Source: RPQJ01 sp963823535
Lineage (GTDB): Bacteria; Pseudomonadota; Gammaproteobacteria; Steroidobacterales; Steroidobacteraceae
Length of the DNA stretch: 64,000 nucleotides
Direction: 5' to 3'
Assembly (NCBI GenBank): GCA_963823535.1
Contig: CAWGLZ010000001.1
Location: 620,001-684,000, forward strand
A program made the position numbers and the translations under genes. The notes under the pieces were generated by a model that saw only the letters and a list, made by a program, of their open reading frames with translations, searched no databases and was not told the DNA's origin. Of the stretch, positions 45,502-54,699 are shown in pieces; within the stretch, counting starts at the first letter, position 1; every line of letters begins with the position of its first letter.

Positions 45502-47106
45502 ATGCAAGACTTAATGGCACAAGCCCTGCTGATGCTTCGCGGCGCATGGCGGTACCGATGGCCTGCGCTGGCGCTGGCATGGTCGGTTGCCGTGGCAGGC
45601 TGGGTTGCGATCGCGCTTCTGCCCGATCGATTCGAGGCGCAAACTCGTGTCTACGTGGATACGGATTCCCTGCTGAAGCCACTGCTCGAGGGCATCGCTG
45701 TCAATCGCGACGTCATGAGCCAGGTGGCCATGATGCAGACGGTCATGCTGAGTCGACCCAACCTGGAAAAGGTCGCGCGCGAGTCGGACATGTTTCTCGA
45801 CGCGCCGACGCGCCGTGAGCAGGAGAAGGTCGTCGATGGCCTCGCGAGCAGCATCGAGCTCGAGAGCGGTCGTCGATCCGGAGCCGCACGCAATACCGCG
45901 AGCGGCGTATTCAGCGTCAGCTACGAGAACAGCGATCCGAAGCTCGCTTATCGCGTCGTGCAGTCGCTGCTGGATACGTTCATGGAGGACAGCCTGGGCC
46001 TGAAGCGTACGGACGCCGGCGTCGCTCAGCGCTTCCTCGTGGCCCAGCTGCAGGAATACGAGCGAAAGTTGCTCGACGCGGAGACTCGCCTGTCCGAGTT
46101 CAAGAAGGCCAACGTGGGCCTGATGCCGGGAGGAGAGGGCGATTATTACCAGCGCCTTGACGCGGCCATGGGGCAGCTCGGAGAGCTGCGGAAGCAGTTC
46201 CAGATCGTCTCGGAGCGGCGGACGGAGTTGCAGCGCCAGATCGCGGGCGAGGAGCCGACGTTCGGGCTGACCGGGCCCGCAAGCGGCGATCCGATCGACG
46301 GGCAGATCGCCGCCTACCAGACTCGCATCGACCAGCTGATGCTGGAGTTCACGGACAAACATCCGGAGGTCGTGGCACTCCGGGCCACGATCGAGCGGTT
46401 GCGGGACGAGAAGCGGGAGGGGGCGCGGGTTTCCACGTCGATCGCCCCGCCATCGTCGGATGCGACCAGCGAGGACTTGCTCATGCGCAGCCTCGATATG
46501 AATCCCGTGTACCAGAATCTCAGAATGTCGCTGAGCCAGGCCAACGCGGAACTGGCCGAACTGCGCAGCCAGCTCGCGCTGCAGGAGCAGGCCGTGGCCA
46601 GTCTGCGCGCCAGGTTGGACGCGATTCCTGAGGTGGAGGCCGAGCTATCCAGGCTGAATCGCGACTACGACGTCAACAAGAAGCAGTACGACGCGCTGCT
46701 GACGCGACTCGAGTCTGCCCGTATCTCCGAGCAGGCGGACCAGAGTACCGAGGACGTCAAGTTCCGGGTCATCGAGCCGCCCACCGAACCGTTGGTGCCC
46801 AGCGGTCCGGAGCGTGGCCAGTTGAGTACACTGGTCTTCCTGCTCGCGGTCGGCGTGGGGCTGGGACTGGCGCTGCTGCTGCAGCAACTCCGGCCGGTCT
46901 TCTCGACCAAGGACTCCCTGCGGCAGGGGACTGGGCTTCCGGTGCTCGGGTCTGTCACGGCTGCGATCGCCGAGACTTTCGTTCCATGGTACCGGCGACA
47001 GTCGGCATTGGTGGCAGGAGCGCTCGGAGCGTTACTGCTGGTGTTCCTGCTGAACCTGCTGTTGCAGGACAACCTGCGCCGCGCACTGCGCACTCTGGTG
47101 GGGTAA
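45502..47106 (+). CDS. XrtA system chain-length determinant (TIGR03007-like)
   Basis: A 534-residue polysaccharide co-polymerase. The first membrane segment lies at about residues 20-38, the long periplasmic part is coiled-coil rich (about 170-420) with AELAELRSQLALQEQAVASLRARLD and the G-N-V-R-like VEAELSRLNRDYDVNKKQYD block, and two C-terminal hydrophobic segments (about 435-460 and 500-525) end it. It controls polymer length with the autokinase encoded next. Confidence 0.9.
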   Translation: MQDLMAQALLMLRGAWRYRWPALALAWSVAVAGWVAIALLPDRFEAQTRVYVDTDSLLKPLLEGIAVNRDVMSQVAMMQTVMLSRPNLEKVARESDMFLDAPTRREQEKVVDGLASSIELESGRRSGAARNTASGVFSVSYENSDPKLAYRVVQSLLDTFMEDSLGLKRTDAGVAQRFLVAQLQEYERKLLDAETRLSEFKKANVGLMPGGEGDYYQRLDAAMGQLGELRKQFQIVSERRTELQRQIAGEEPTFGLTGPASGDPIDGQIAAYQTRIDQLMLEFTDKHPEVVALRATIERLRDEKREGARVSTSIAPPSSDATSEDLLMRSLDMNPVYQNLRMSLSQANAELAELRSQLALQEQAVASLRARLDAIPEVEAELSRLNRDYDVNKKQYDALLTRLESARISEQADQSTEDVKFRVIEPPTEPLVPSGPERGQLSTLVFLLAVGVGLGLALLLQQLRPVFSTKDSLRQGTGLPVLGSVTAAIAETFVPWYRRQSALVAGALGALLLVFLLNLLLQDNLRRALRTLVG

Positions 47107-47109
47107 ACC

Positions 47110-48018
47110 ATGTCCATCGTCGAAAAGGCGCTGCAGAAGGCGCAAGCGAAGCGGGAGCGGGTGGCTGCCACGCAGGTGCCGCAGGCGGTCCCTGCGGTCG
47201 CCGAGGAGGCCCAGCCACGCGCCGTGTCGCCGACGCCACAGGCCACGCCGCGTGAGCCCTACGCGGCGCGGGGGGGCCAGGTCGAGTTGGATTTCGATGC
47301 GTTGCGTGCTGCGGGGCGGCTGGTCGGACAAGCGCTGGCGCATCGCACGGAAGAGGAATTCCGTCGCGTCAAGTGGCCATTGCTGAACGCCATCCTCGGC
47401 CGCGACGGGGCGACGAAGGCGAGTAACAACGTCGTCCTGGTCACCAGTGCAATTCCAGGTGAAGGCAAGACGTTCAGTGCGCTGAACCTGGCACTGAGCC
47501 TCGCGCGCGAGCCCGACCTTCAGGTGTTGCTGGTGGACGGCGACGTCGCACAGCCGGCGCTGACCGGCAGCCTGGGGCTGGCCGCCAGGACGGGGCTCAC
47601 GGACCTGGTCGCGAACGGCGGGCTGCTGAGCGACGACGTCGTCTGCGAGACCAGCGTGGATCGGCTCTGGATACTGCCAGCCGGCTCGCGGCGCGACAAC
47701 TCGCCGGAGCTGCTCTCCAGTGCGCGCATGCAGACGGTGATCGACGAGCTGGCCGCAAGGATGTCGCCGGGTGTCGTGATCTTCGACTCGCCGCCGGTCC
47801 TGGCCACGAACGAGGCGCAGGTATTGTCCCGATTCGCGGGACAGGTACTCATGGTCGTGCGGGCCGACTTCACCGAGCAGCGGCAGGTCAAGGACGCGTT
47901 GGCGCTGATCGATCGATCGCGGCCCGTCAGCGCGTTGCTGAATCGGGTCGAGCCGTCGCTGCTCAGTCGCTACTACAGCCACTATTACTACGGCTACGGG
48001 CAGGGCCCGAGGCCATGA
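47110..48018 (+). CDS. XrtA-associated tyrosine autokinase (TIGR03018-like)
   Basis: A 302-residue BY-kinase. Walker A is TSAIPGEGKTFSALN (about residues 112-126), Walker A' is VLLVDGDVAQP (Asp143, Asp145), and Walker B is VVIFDSPPVLA. The C-terminus carries a tyrosine cluster (RYYSHYYYGYGQGPRP), the usual site of autophosphorylation. It acts with the adjacent chain-length protein. Its stop overlaps the start of the beta-barrel gene by 4 nt. Confidence 0.93.
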   Translation: MSIVEKALQKAQAKRERVAATQVPQAVPAVAEEAQPRAVSPTPQATPREPYAARGGQVELDFDALRAAGRLVGQALAHRTEEEFRRVKWPLLNAILGRDGATKASNNVVLVTSAIPGEGKTFSALNLALSLAREPDLQVLLVDGDVAQPALTGSLGLAARTGLTDLVANGGLLSDDVVCETSVDRLWILPAGSRRDNSPELLSSARMQTVIDELAARMSPGVVIFDSPPVLATNEAQVLSRFAGQVLMVVRADFTEQRQVKDALALIDRSRPVSALLNRVEPSLLSRYYSHYYYGYGQGPRP

Positions 48019-49517
48019 GACGTGTATTCGTCGGCGTGGGCGCCATCGCGCTGGCATCGAGCGCCGCCGCCAACCCCTATCTGCCGGAACTTCGTCCGCG
48101 ATTCGAGCGCGCCGTCGATGAGACCGCGCAGACGCAGGGCACGCGGGCGGTGCCGTGGATTGGTTCTTCGCTCATGCTGGCCGGCAACTTCAATCTTGCG
48201 GAGGAGGGTGAGGACGAGATCGACCTCGCGGGCATCGAGGTGGCGCCCGGCATCTACGCCAGCTACCTGAGTCCGCGGGCACAGGGTTTCATCGACTACA
48301 CCCTGATCGGCCGTCTGTGGGAGGACAGTGCCTACAACGACGTCAGTCACCGGCTGATGGCGAACGGAACCTACGAAGTCGTCCCCGAGTGGTTTCGTAT
48401 GGGTGGCACGGCCACGTACTCCGACGCCGTGATCGACCCGACCCAAAGCTACAACTACGGCGGTAATGGGATCTTCGAGCAAAACAACCTCGCCGAGCGG
48501 GCGACCGCGTCCCTCTCGCCGGAGCTCTACCGCGATTTCCGCAATCTTCGATTCGACGCGCGCTATACCTACGGACGGGTCTGGTACCTCGACACGCCGG
48601 ACCAGACGGGTGGACCGATATTCTCGGCCAATACTGACGACTCGGTTGACCAGCAGGCCCTGGTCAGCCTGTCCACGCGCGAGGAGCGACGCTCCGCGAG
48701 CATGCGCCTGTACTACGAGCTACAGGATTCGGATTTCGAGCGCACGGTGGATTACCGCTATGAACGCACCGGGGCGGAAATCGGCTTCGCCATCGGCCGG
48801 GACGTCCGTTTCGTGGCGGACGGCGGCCTCGAGACCGATCTTGACGAGAGCACGACGGCCGGTGGGCTCGACAGCGGCTTCTGGCACGCAGGTCTGCAGT
48901 GGCGGCCAGACACGCGCACGTCGCTCGACGCCCGCTACGGGGAACGCTTTTTCGGTGAGAGCTGGAGCCTGCAGTTTTCACGCGACACGCGTTTCGTCAC
49001 CGTGCGGGTCGCTTACAGCGAGGACCCGGAGGTGTACACGCGGCGCATCGGGATCAATTTCGATCCGGGCGAACTGCCACTGCCGGATCCGGACGTGGAT
49101 CCCTCGGGCTACACGTCGGCACCGTATGTGGCCAAGAATGGTACGGTGACGCTGCTGGCCGAGGGAGCGAAGACCCACCTGCGGCTCGACCTTTACGACC
49201 GGCGGCGTGAGTTCATTAGCGAATTCCAGCCGGACGAGAAGACGGAGGGCGTGCGCTTCAATGCGATCCGGGACATCGGTGCGAACCTCTATGCCGAACT
49301 CGATACCCGCTATGACGACGTGGAGAACGGTCGGCGCGACTTCCAGATCGGCGATCCGTTCCTGACTCATTACTACGATTTCGATCTGATGGGACGACTC
49401 AGCTGGGAAGCCTATCGAAACTTCATCGCGACTGCGGAAGCTGGCTATTTTCACCGCTCCGGCCAGCGTAACTACGATGGCGAGTGGCTGGCACTCCGCT
49501 TCGCCTACACGTTCTGA
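48015..49517 (+). CDS. XrtA system outer-membrane beta-barrel protein (TIGR03016-like)
   Basis: A 500-residue protein with a short signal peptide (VFVGVGAIALASSAAA). The remainder has repeated amphipathic strands with D/N-rich turns (for example DARYTYGRVWYLDTPDQTGG, LRYELD-type strands) and a C-terminal aromatic residue (AYTF), typical of barrel proteins. It occupies the usual place after the autokinase in XrtA loci and may act as an outer-membrane secretion pore. Function is inferred from the family. Confidence 0.87.
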   Translation: MRRVFVGVGAIALASSAAANPYLPELRPRFERAVDETAQTQGTRAVPWIGSSLMLAGNFNLAEEGEDEIDLAGIEVAPGIYASYLSPRAQGFIDYTLIGRLWEDSAYNDVSHRLMANGTYEVVPEWFRMGGTATYSDAVIDPTQSYNYGGNGIFEQNNLAERATASLSPELYRDFRNLRFDARYTYGRVWYLDTPDQTGGPIFSANTDDSVDQQALVSLSTREERRSASMRLYYELQDSDFERTVDYRYERTGAEIGFAIGRDVRFVADGGLETDLDESTTAGGLDSGFWHAGLQWRPDTRTSLDARYGERFFGESWSLQFSRDTRFVTVRVAYSEDPEVYTRRIGINFDPGELPLPDPDVDPSGYTSAPYVAKNGTVTLLAEGAKTHLRLDLYDRRREFISEFQPDEKTEGVRFNAIRDIGANLYAELDTRYDDVENGRRDFQIGDPFLTHYYDFDLMGRLSWEAYRNFIATAEAGYFHRSGQRNYDGEWLALRFAYTF

Positions 49518-49563
49518 TGGATGGGGGGCGGATCACTTGAGCCTGCCACTTGCTTCGCTGGTC

Positions 49564-50422
49564 ATGGAGCACGATCAGTACCGGTCGGCGGCGCCCCGCA
49601 ATGCCATGTCGGTGGACGTCGAGGAGCATTTCCAGGTGGCGGCGTTCGAGCAACAGATCGGACGCCGGAACTGGGACCAGCATCCGTCAAGAGTGGCCGA
49701 CAACACGCACCGCGTGCTCGACCTGTTTGCCGAGCACGGGGTGCAGGCGACGTTCTTCGTGCTGGGCTGGGTGGCGGAGCGCCACCCGGCGCTGATCCGC
49801 CGCATCGTTGGCGCCGGGCACGAGCTGGCGAGCCATGGCTACGATCACACGCGCATCATCTACATGGACCGCGAACAGTTTCGAGAAGACGTGGTGCGCA
49901 CCAAGGCGATTCTCGAACAGGCCGGCGGCATTCGTGTGAACGGCTATCGCGCACCGAGTTACTCGATCGGTGCGTCGAACCTGTGGGCGCTCGACGTATT
50001 GCAGGAGACCGGGCACATTTACAGTTCCAGCATCTATCCGATCCGCCATGACCTGTACGGCATGCCGGAAGCGCCCCGCTTCGCGTTCCGCCTGCGACCC
50101 GAGGCCATTCTCGAGCTGCCGGTCACGACGGTCGAATGGATGGGTACCAAGCTGCCGGCGGGCGGAGGCGGGTACTTCCGTCTGCTGCCCTACAGCCTGT
50201 ATTCGAGGGCGCTGCGCCGCGTGAACGGCCATGATCTGCAGCCGGCAATTTTCTATTTTCATCCCTGGGAGGTCGATCCGCGGCAACCGCGGATTGCCGG
50301 GCGCGTCGATTCGATCCCGTTTCCGTCACTACACCAATCTCGACAGCATGACCGGACGCCTGGCGCGCCTGCTGCGCGACTTCCAGTGGGGACGCATGGA
50401 CGAGGTTTTCAATGTCGGCTGA
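49564..50422 (+). pseudogene. XrtA system polysaccharide deacetylase (TIGR03006-like), one frameshift
   Basis: A NodB-homology deacetylase. The first frame has MSVDVEEHFQV, then TFFVLGWVAER, HELASHGYDH and GYRAPSYSIG, the metal-binding and catalytic motifs, and extends to HPWEVDPRQPRIAG. Near 50300 one extra base (in GGGCGCG) breaks it; the next frame supplies RSRFRHYTNLDSMTGRLARLLRDFQWGRMDEVF and stops at 50422. Only the last 40 residues are affected, so the enzyme could still fold if the frameshift is real. The stop overlaps the FemAB start by 11 nt. Confidence 0.87.
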
Positions 50423-51527
50423 CCCAGTGTCCCGGGTGCCGGACGATCGCGACATCTCGCTGGCTGAAGTGGCGTCGACGTTGCATCGGACCGACGGCGG
50501 GAAACCGCGGGTACGCACAGCCATCGAGGCCGATCTGGCGGCATGGAACGAGTTCGTTCTATCGCGGCCCGACGGAACGTTCTTCCACCGCATGGAGTGG
50601 AAGGATGTCCTGAAGAATGCGTTCGGGCATCGAAGCCATTACCTGATCGCGGAACGAGCCGGCGCTGTCGTCGGCGTCCTGCCGCTGGCCGAGGTCAGGA
50701 GTCGACTGTTCGGGCATTCGCTCATTTCGACGCCGTTCTGCGTATACGGCGGGATTATAGCCACCGACGCCGTAGCGTTCGCTGCGCTCGAGCAGGCGGC
50801 CTGCGATCTTGCCGTCGGGCTGAACGTCGATTACCTGGAAATGCGGAATCGCGTCAGGCGCCATGACGACTGGCCCTACAAGGCGCTGTATGTCACGTTC
50901 CGCAAAGAGATAGAGGACGACCCGGAAAACAACCTGCTGGCCATCCCGCGCAAGCAGCGCGCAATGGTGCGAAAGGGAATCAGGGAATCGTTGCGCAGCG
51001 AGACGGACGAGGGCGTCGAGCGGCATTACCAGATGTACTCGGCGAGTCTGCGCAATCTCGGGACGCCTGTGTTCAGCCGCCGTTACCTGGAAATCCTCAA
51101 GGAGGCCTTCGGACCGGATTGTGACGTGGTCACGATCCTCCACGGCGATGAACCGGTGGCGAGTTGCCTGAATTTCTACTTCCGCGACGAAGTGCTTCCT
51201 TATTACGGGGGTGGCACCCCGCGAGCACGCGAGGTGGCGGGCAACGATTTCATGTACTGGGAGATCATGGAGCGCGCGCGACAGCGAGGCTGCCGGATCT
51301 TCGACTACGGCCGCAGCCGCCAGGGTACGGGTGCCTACGATTTCAAGCGTAACTGGGGCTTCGAGCCCGAGCCACTCTGCTACGAGTATTTCCTGGTTCG
51401 CCGCGACGAAATGCCGAACCTGAGTCCCACCAATTCGAAGTACGGCAAAGCCATCGAGATGTGGCGCCGGATGCCGCTGTGGCTGACGCAGCTGGTCGGG
51501 CCACCGGTCGCCAAGTACCTCGGGTAG
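50412..51527 (+). CDS. XrtA system FemAB-like protein (TIGR03019-like)
   Basis: A 371-residue GNAT-fold peptidyltransferase-like protein. FemAB features seen are FFHRMEWKDVLKNAFGHRSHYLIAE, PFCVYGGI, a PRKQRAMVRKGIRESL block and the C-terminal GCRIFDYGRSRQGTGAYDFKRNWGFEPEPLCYEY. FemAB enzymes transfer amino acids from aminoacyl-tRNA; in XrtA loci the substrate is unknown and might be the polymer itself. Its start overlaps the deacetylase end. Confidence 0.9.
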   Translation: MSADPVSRVPDDRDISLAEVASTLHRTDGGKPRVRTAIEADLAAWNEFVLSRPDGTFFHRMEWKDVLKNAFGHRSHYLIAERAGAVVGVLPLAEVRSRLFGHSLISTPFCVYGGIIATDAVAFAALEQAACDLAVGLNVDYLEMRNRVRRHDDWPYKALYVTFRKEIEDDPENNLLAIPRKQRAMVRKGIRESLRSETDEGVERHYQMYSASLRNLGTPVFSRRYLEILKEAFGPDCDVVTILHGDEPVASCLNFYFRDEVLPYYGGGTPRAREVAGNDFMYWEIMERARQRGCRIFDYGRSRQGTGAYDFKRNWGFEPEPLCYEYFLVRRDEMPNLSPTNSKYGKAIEMWRRMPLWLTQLVGPPVAKYLG

Positions 51528-51537
51528 ATGCCGCGCG

Positions 51538-53472
51538 ATGTGTGGCATTTACGGAATTCTCTCGCTCGCCGGCAGCGCCCGCCGCCCGCCGGAAGTATTG
51601 GCTCGAATGGGCGATGCCATCGTTCATCGCGGTCCGGACGATTCGGGTGCGATGGTCGATGGCGAGATGCTGATGGGGATGCGCCGCCTGTCGATCATCG
51701 ACGTCACGGGCGGGCACCAGCCGATCGCCAGCGAGGACGGCCAGACGGTAGTCGTCTGCAACGGTGAGATCTATAACTTCCAGTCGCTGCGTCGCGAACT
51801 GGAGGCCGCCGGTCATCGCTTCAGTACGCGCAGCGACTCGGAGGTCGTCGTGCATGCCTACGAGCAGTACGGCGACGATTTTCTCGGCAGGCTGGAAGGC
51901 ATGTTCGGACTCGCGGTCTGGGACCGCCGGCGACGACGCCTCATCGTCGCGCGTGACGCGATCGGCATCAAGCCCCTGTATTTCCGGCTCGGGCCGCATG
52001 AGCTCATGTTCGCGTCCGAGGCAAAGGCGATCCTGGCGGTGCCCGGAGTTCCGGCTCGGCTCGATCAGCACGCGCTGGCGCAGTACTTGTCCGTCGGTTA
52101 CGTCAGTGCGCCGAACTGCATGTTCGAGGGACTGCAGAAGCTCGAGCCCGGCACGGCGTTGATCGCGGAGGCCGGCAAGGTCCGCCGGCACCGGTACTAT
52201 CGCCTGCCCGACAGCGTCGATCTCGCGCGAACCGAGGATCAGTGGATCGAGGCGGTTCGGGCCGAACTGGAACGTGCCGTCCGGGAACAGATGGTCAGTG
52301 ACGTTCCGCTTGGCGCATTCCTGAGTGGCGGCATCGACTCCAGCGCGGTCGTGGCCTTCATGAGCCGCGCCAGTTCGCAGCCCGTGAAGACGTACTCGAT
52401 CGGCTTCCAGGGTTCGACGGGAGCGCAGCTCTACAACGAGCTGCCGTACGCGCGTCAGGTCGCCGAACAGTTCAAGACGCAGCACCGCGAGATCGTCGTC
52501 CAGCCCGACGTGGCGACGATGCTGCCGGAACTGGTCTGGCACATGGATGAACCGATCGCGGATGCGGCCTTCATCACGACGTATCTGGTGTCGAAGTTTG
52601 CGCGCCAGGACGTCACGGTCATCCTGTCCGGAGTCGGCGGAGACGAGTTGTTCGGTGGATACAAGCGCTACCTCGACGAGCACTACCGCAGTCTCTATCG
52701 ACGCATCCCCGGACCGCTCCGGTCGGGGGTGATCACGCCGCTGGCGCGCCTGCTGCCTAGCGACCGGCACAGCCGGTTGCTGAACAAGATGCGCCTGGCC
52801 AAGGCATTCCTGCTGGCCGACAGCCTGCCCTTCGAGGAGCGGTACCGGTCCTACATGCAGGTTTTCGATTCCTCGGAGCGTGCGGCAATGCTAAAGCACT
52901 CGCCGCAGGACTTCGACGACTGCATTCAGCGCGGGTTTTCGGCGGCGCAGACCAGCGATCCACTGCGGCAGTTGATGGACGTGGACTTTGCGACGCAGTT
53001 GCCGGATGACCTGCTGCTGCTCACGGACAAGATGAGCATGGCGGTCTCGCTGGAATGCCGGGTCCCGCTGCTCGATCAGCGCCTCGTGGAGCTTGCTGCG
53101 CGCATGCCCGGGCACCTCAAGGTGCGGGGCGGGGAACTGAAACACGTCCTGAAGCGTGCGCTGTCGGGCGTTCTGCCGGAGTCTATCCTGCACCGCGAGA
53201 AGCGGGGTTTTGGCGCGCCGATGGGCGCCTGGCTGCGCGCTGAACTCGCGCCGGTTCTGCGGGACGTGCTCTCAAGGGAGTCGGTCGTTCGACGGGGACT
53301 ATTGGATCCGGATTCCGTGGCCACGACGATCCGTGAGCACGAGCAGCAGCGGGCTGACCGTACGGATCATCTCCTGGCGCTGATCAACCTCGAGATCTGG
53401 TGCAGGCTTTACCTCGATGGCCGGAGTGCGGTCGGTGTTGCCGACGACTTGCGGCAGGCGCTCGCGGCATGA
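51538..53472 (+). CDS. Asparagine synthase-like glutamine amidotransferase
   Basis: A 644-residue AsnB-type enzyme. Cys2 (MCGIYGI) is the N-terminal glutaminase nucleophile; HRGPDDSG, RRLSIIDVTGGHQP and CNGEIYNF follow. The synthase domain has the PP-loop LSGGIDSSAVVAF, VGGDELFGGYKRYL and the C-terminal RVPLLDQRLVELA. It probably amidates a uronic acid of the polymer. It is one of two such genes in this locus; the 59751 protein is the standard XrtA amidotransferase and this one is a second, more AsnB-like copy. Confidence 0.9.
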   Translation: MCGIYGILSLAGSARRPPEVLARMGDAIVHRGPDDSGAMVDGEMLMGMRRLSIIDVTGGHQPIASEDGQTVVVCNGEIYNFQSLRRELEAAGHRFSTRSDSEVVVHAYEQYGDDFLGRLEGMFGLAVWDRRRRRLIVARDAIGIKPLYFRLGPHELMFASEAKAILAVPGVPARLDQHALAQYLSVGYVSAPNCMFEGLQKLEPGTALIAEAGKVRRHRYYRLPDSVDLARTEDQWIEAVRAELERAVREQMVSDVPLGAFLSGGIDSSAVVAFMSRASSQPVKTYSIGFQGSTGAQLYNELPYARQVAEQFKTQHREIVVQPDVATMLPELVWHMDEPIADAAFITTYLVSKFARQDVTVILSGVGGDELFGGYKRYLDEHYRSLYRRIPGPLRSGVITPLARLLPSDRHSRLLNKMRLAKAFLLADSLPFEERYRSYMQVFDSSERAAMLKHSPQDFDDCIQRGFSAAQTSDPLRQLMDVDFATQLPDDLLLLTDKMSMAVSLECRVPLLDQRLVELAARMPGHLKVRGGELKHVLKRALSGVLPESILHREKRGFGAPMGAWLRAELAPVLRDVLSRESVVRRGLLDPDSVATTIREHEQQRADRTDHLLALINLEIWCRLYLDGRSAVGVADDLRQALAA

Positions 53473-54668
53473 GGGTACTGTTCGTCTGTCATCGGGTTCC
53501 GTACCCACCCAAGCGCGGGGGAAAAATCCGTCCCTTCAATATCATCCGCCACCTTCACGAGCAGGGGCACGAGGTGACGGTGGCCTCCCTGGCCCGTTCC
53601 TCCACGGAACAGGAAGAGGCCGGCGGGCTGCAGAGCTATTGCACGGAGCGAATCGTCGAGGTGGTGGATGATCGACGGGCGTGGCCACGAATGGTCGCCT
53701 GGCTTCCGACGACCCGACCGTCGAGCTTCGGATACTTTCACTCGCCGCGCCTTCGGGAACGGATCAACGAGTACTGGCGTGCCGGGGTCCCCGACCTCAT
53801 ATTCGTCCATTGCTCGTCGGTGGCGCCCTACGTTGCGGACCTGAAGGCCGGGCTCAAGATCCTCGATTTCGGCGACATGGACTCGCAGAAATGGAGGGAA
53901 TACTCGCAGCACCGGTCGTTTCCGCTGTCGGCGGGTTATTGGCTGGAGGCAGTCAAGCTCGAGCGCACCGAACGGCTGCTGGCGGGCAAGTTCGACCTCG
54001 CGACGTGCACGACGCGTGCGGAGATGGAGTCGCTGCGGGCGTTGGGGGTGACAACCCCATCGGACTGGTTTCCGAACGGCGTCGACGCCGAGTTTTTCAG
54101 ACCCGGAGACGTGACCTACGAGCCGGACTTGGTAACCTTCGTCGGCCGCATGGACTACTTCCCGAACCAGCAGGCGGTGACCCGGTTCTGCGCCGAGGTG
54201 CTGCCTGAGCTGCAGCATAGACGTCCTGGGACGCGCTTCGAAATCGTCGGTGCGGATCCGCCGCAACGGATTCGCGACCTCGCGGCGTTGCCGGGAGTCA
54301 CGGTCACAGGCTCGGTTCCCGACGTGCGACCGTTCGTAGCTCGTGCGTCGTTCACCGTCGCGCCGCTCGAGATCGCACGCGGGACGCAGAACAAGATCCT
54401 GGAGTCGATGGCCATGGGCGTGCCGGTGGTCTGCAGCCGCCAGGCGGCGGGTGGCGTCGACGCTGTCCCGGGGCAACACCTGCTGGCCTACGACGACTCA
54501 CAGCAGTTCGTCGCCGCAATGCTGCGGCTGCTGGAGTCGCCCGAAGAGCGGGGACGGTTCTCCGATGCCGCGCGCGCGCGCGTGCTGTCGAATCACAGTT
54601 GGCCGAGCTCGATGCGACGTGTCGATGCGTTGATTGACTCACAGTTCAGAAAGCGGCTCGCGGCCTAG
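53469..54668 (+). CDS. XrtA-associated glycosyltransferase (TIGR03087-like)
   Basis: A 399-residue GT4-type enzyme. The opening VLFVCHRVPYPPKRGGKIRPFNI is distinctive of this PEP-CTERM/EpsH1-linked family. The donor domain has FVGRMDYFPNQQAV, FEIVGADPPQRIRDLA, GSVPDVRPFV and PLEIARGTQNKILESMAMGVPVV with the conserved E. The ATG overlaps the preceding stop (ATGA), so the longer frame is not used. Confidence 0.9.
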   Translation: MRVLFVCHRVPYPPKRGGKIRPFNIIRHLHEQGHEVTVASLARSSTEQEEAGGLQSYCTERIVEVVDDRRAWPRMVAWLPTTRPSSFGYFHSPRLRERINEYWRAGVPDLIFVHCSSVAPYVADLKAGLKILDFGDMDSQKWREYSQHRSFPLSAGYWLEAVKLERTERLLAGKFDLATCTTRAEMESLRALGVTTPSDWFPNGVDAEFFRPGDVTYEPDLVTFVGRMDYFPNQQAVTRFCAEVLPELQHRRPGTRFEIVGADPPQRIRDLAALPGVTVTGSVPDVRPFVARASFTVAPLEIARGTQNKILESMAMGVPVVCSRQAAGGVDAVPGQHLLAYDDSQQFVAAMLRLLESPEERGRFSDAARARVLSNHSWPSSMRRVDALIDSQFRKRLAA

Positions 54669-54699
54669 AATCCCTGGATCAACGCAAGCGGACAAGCGC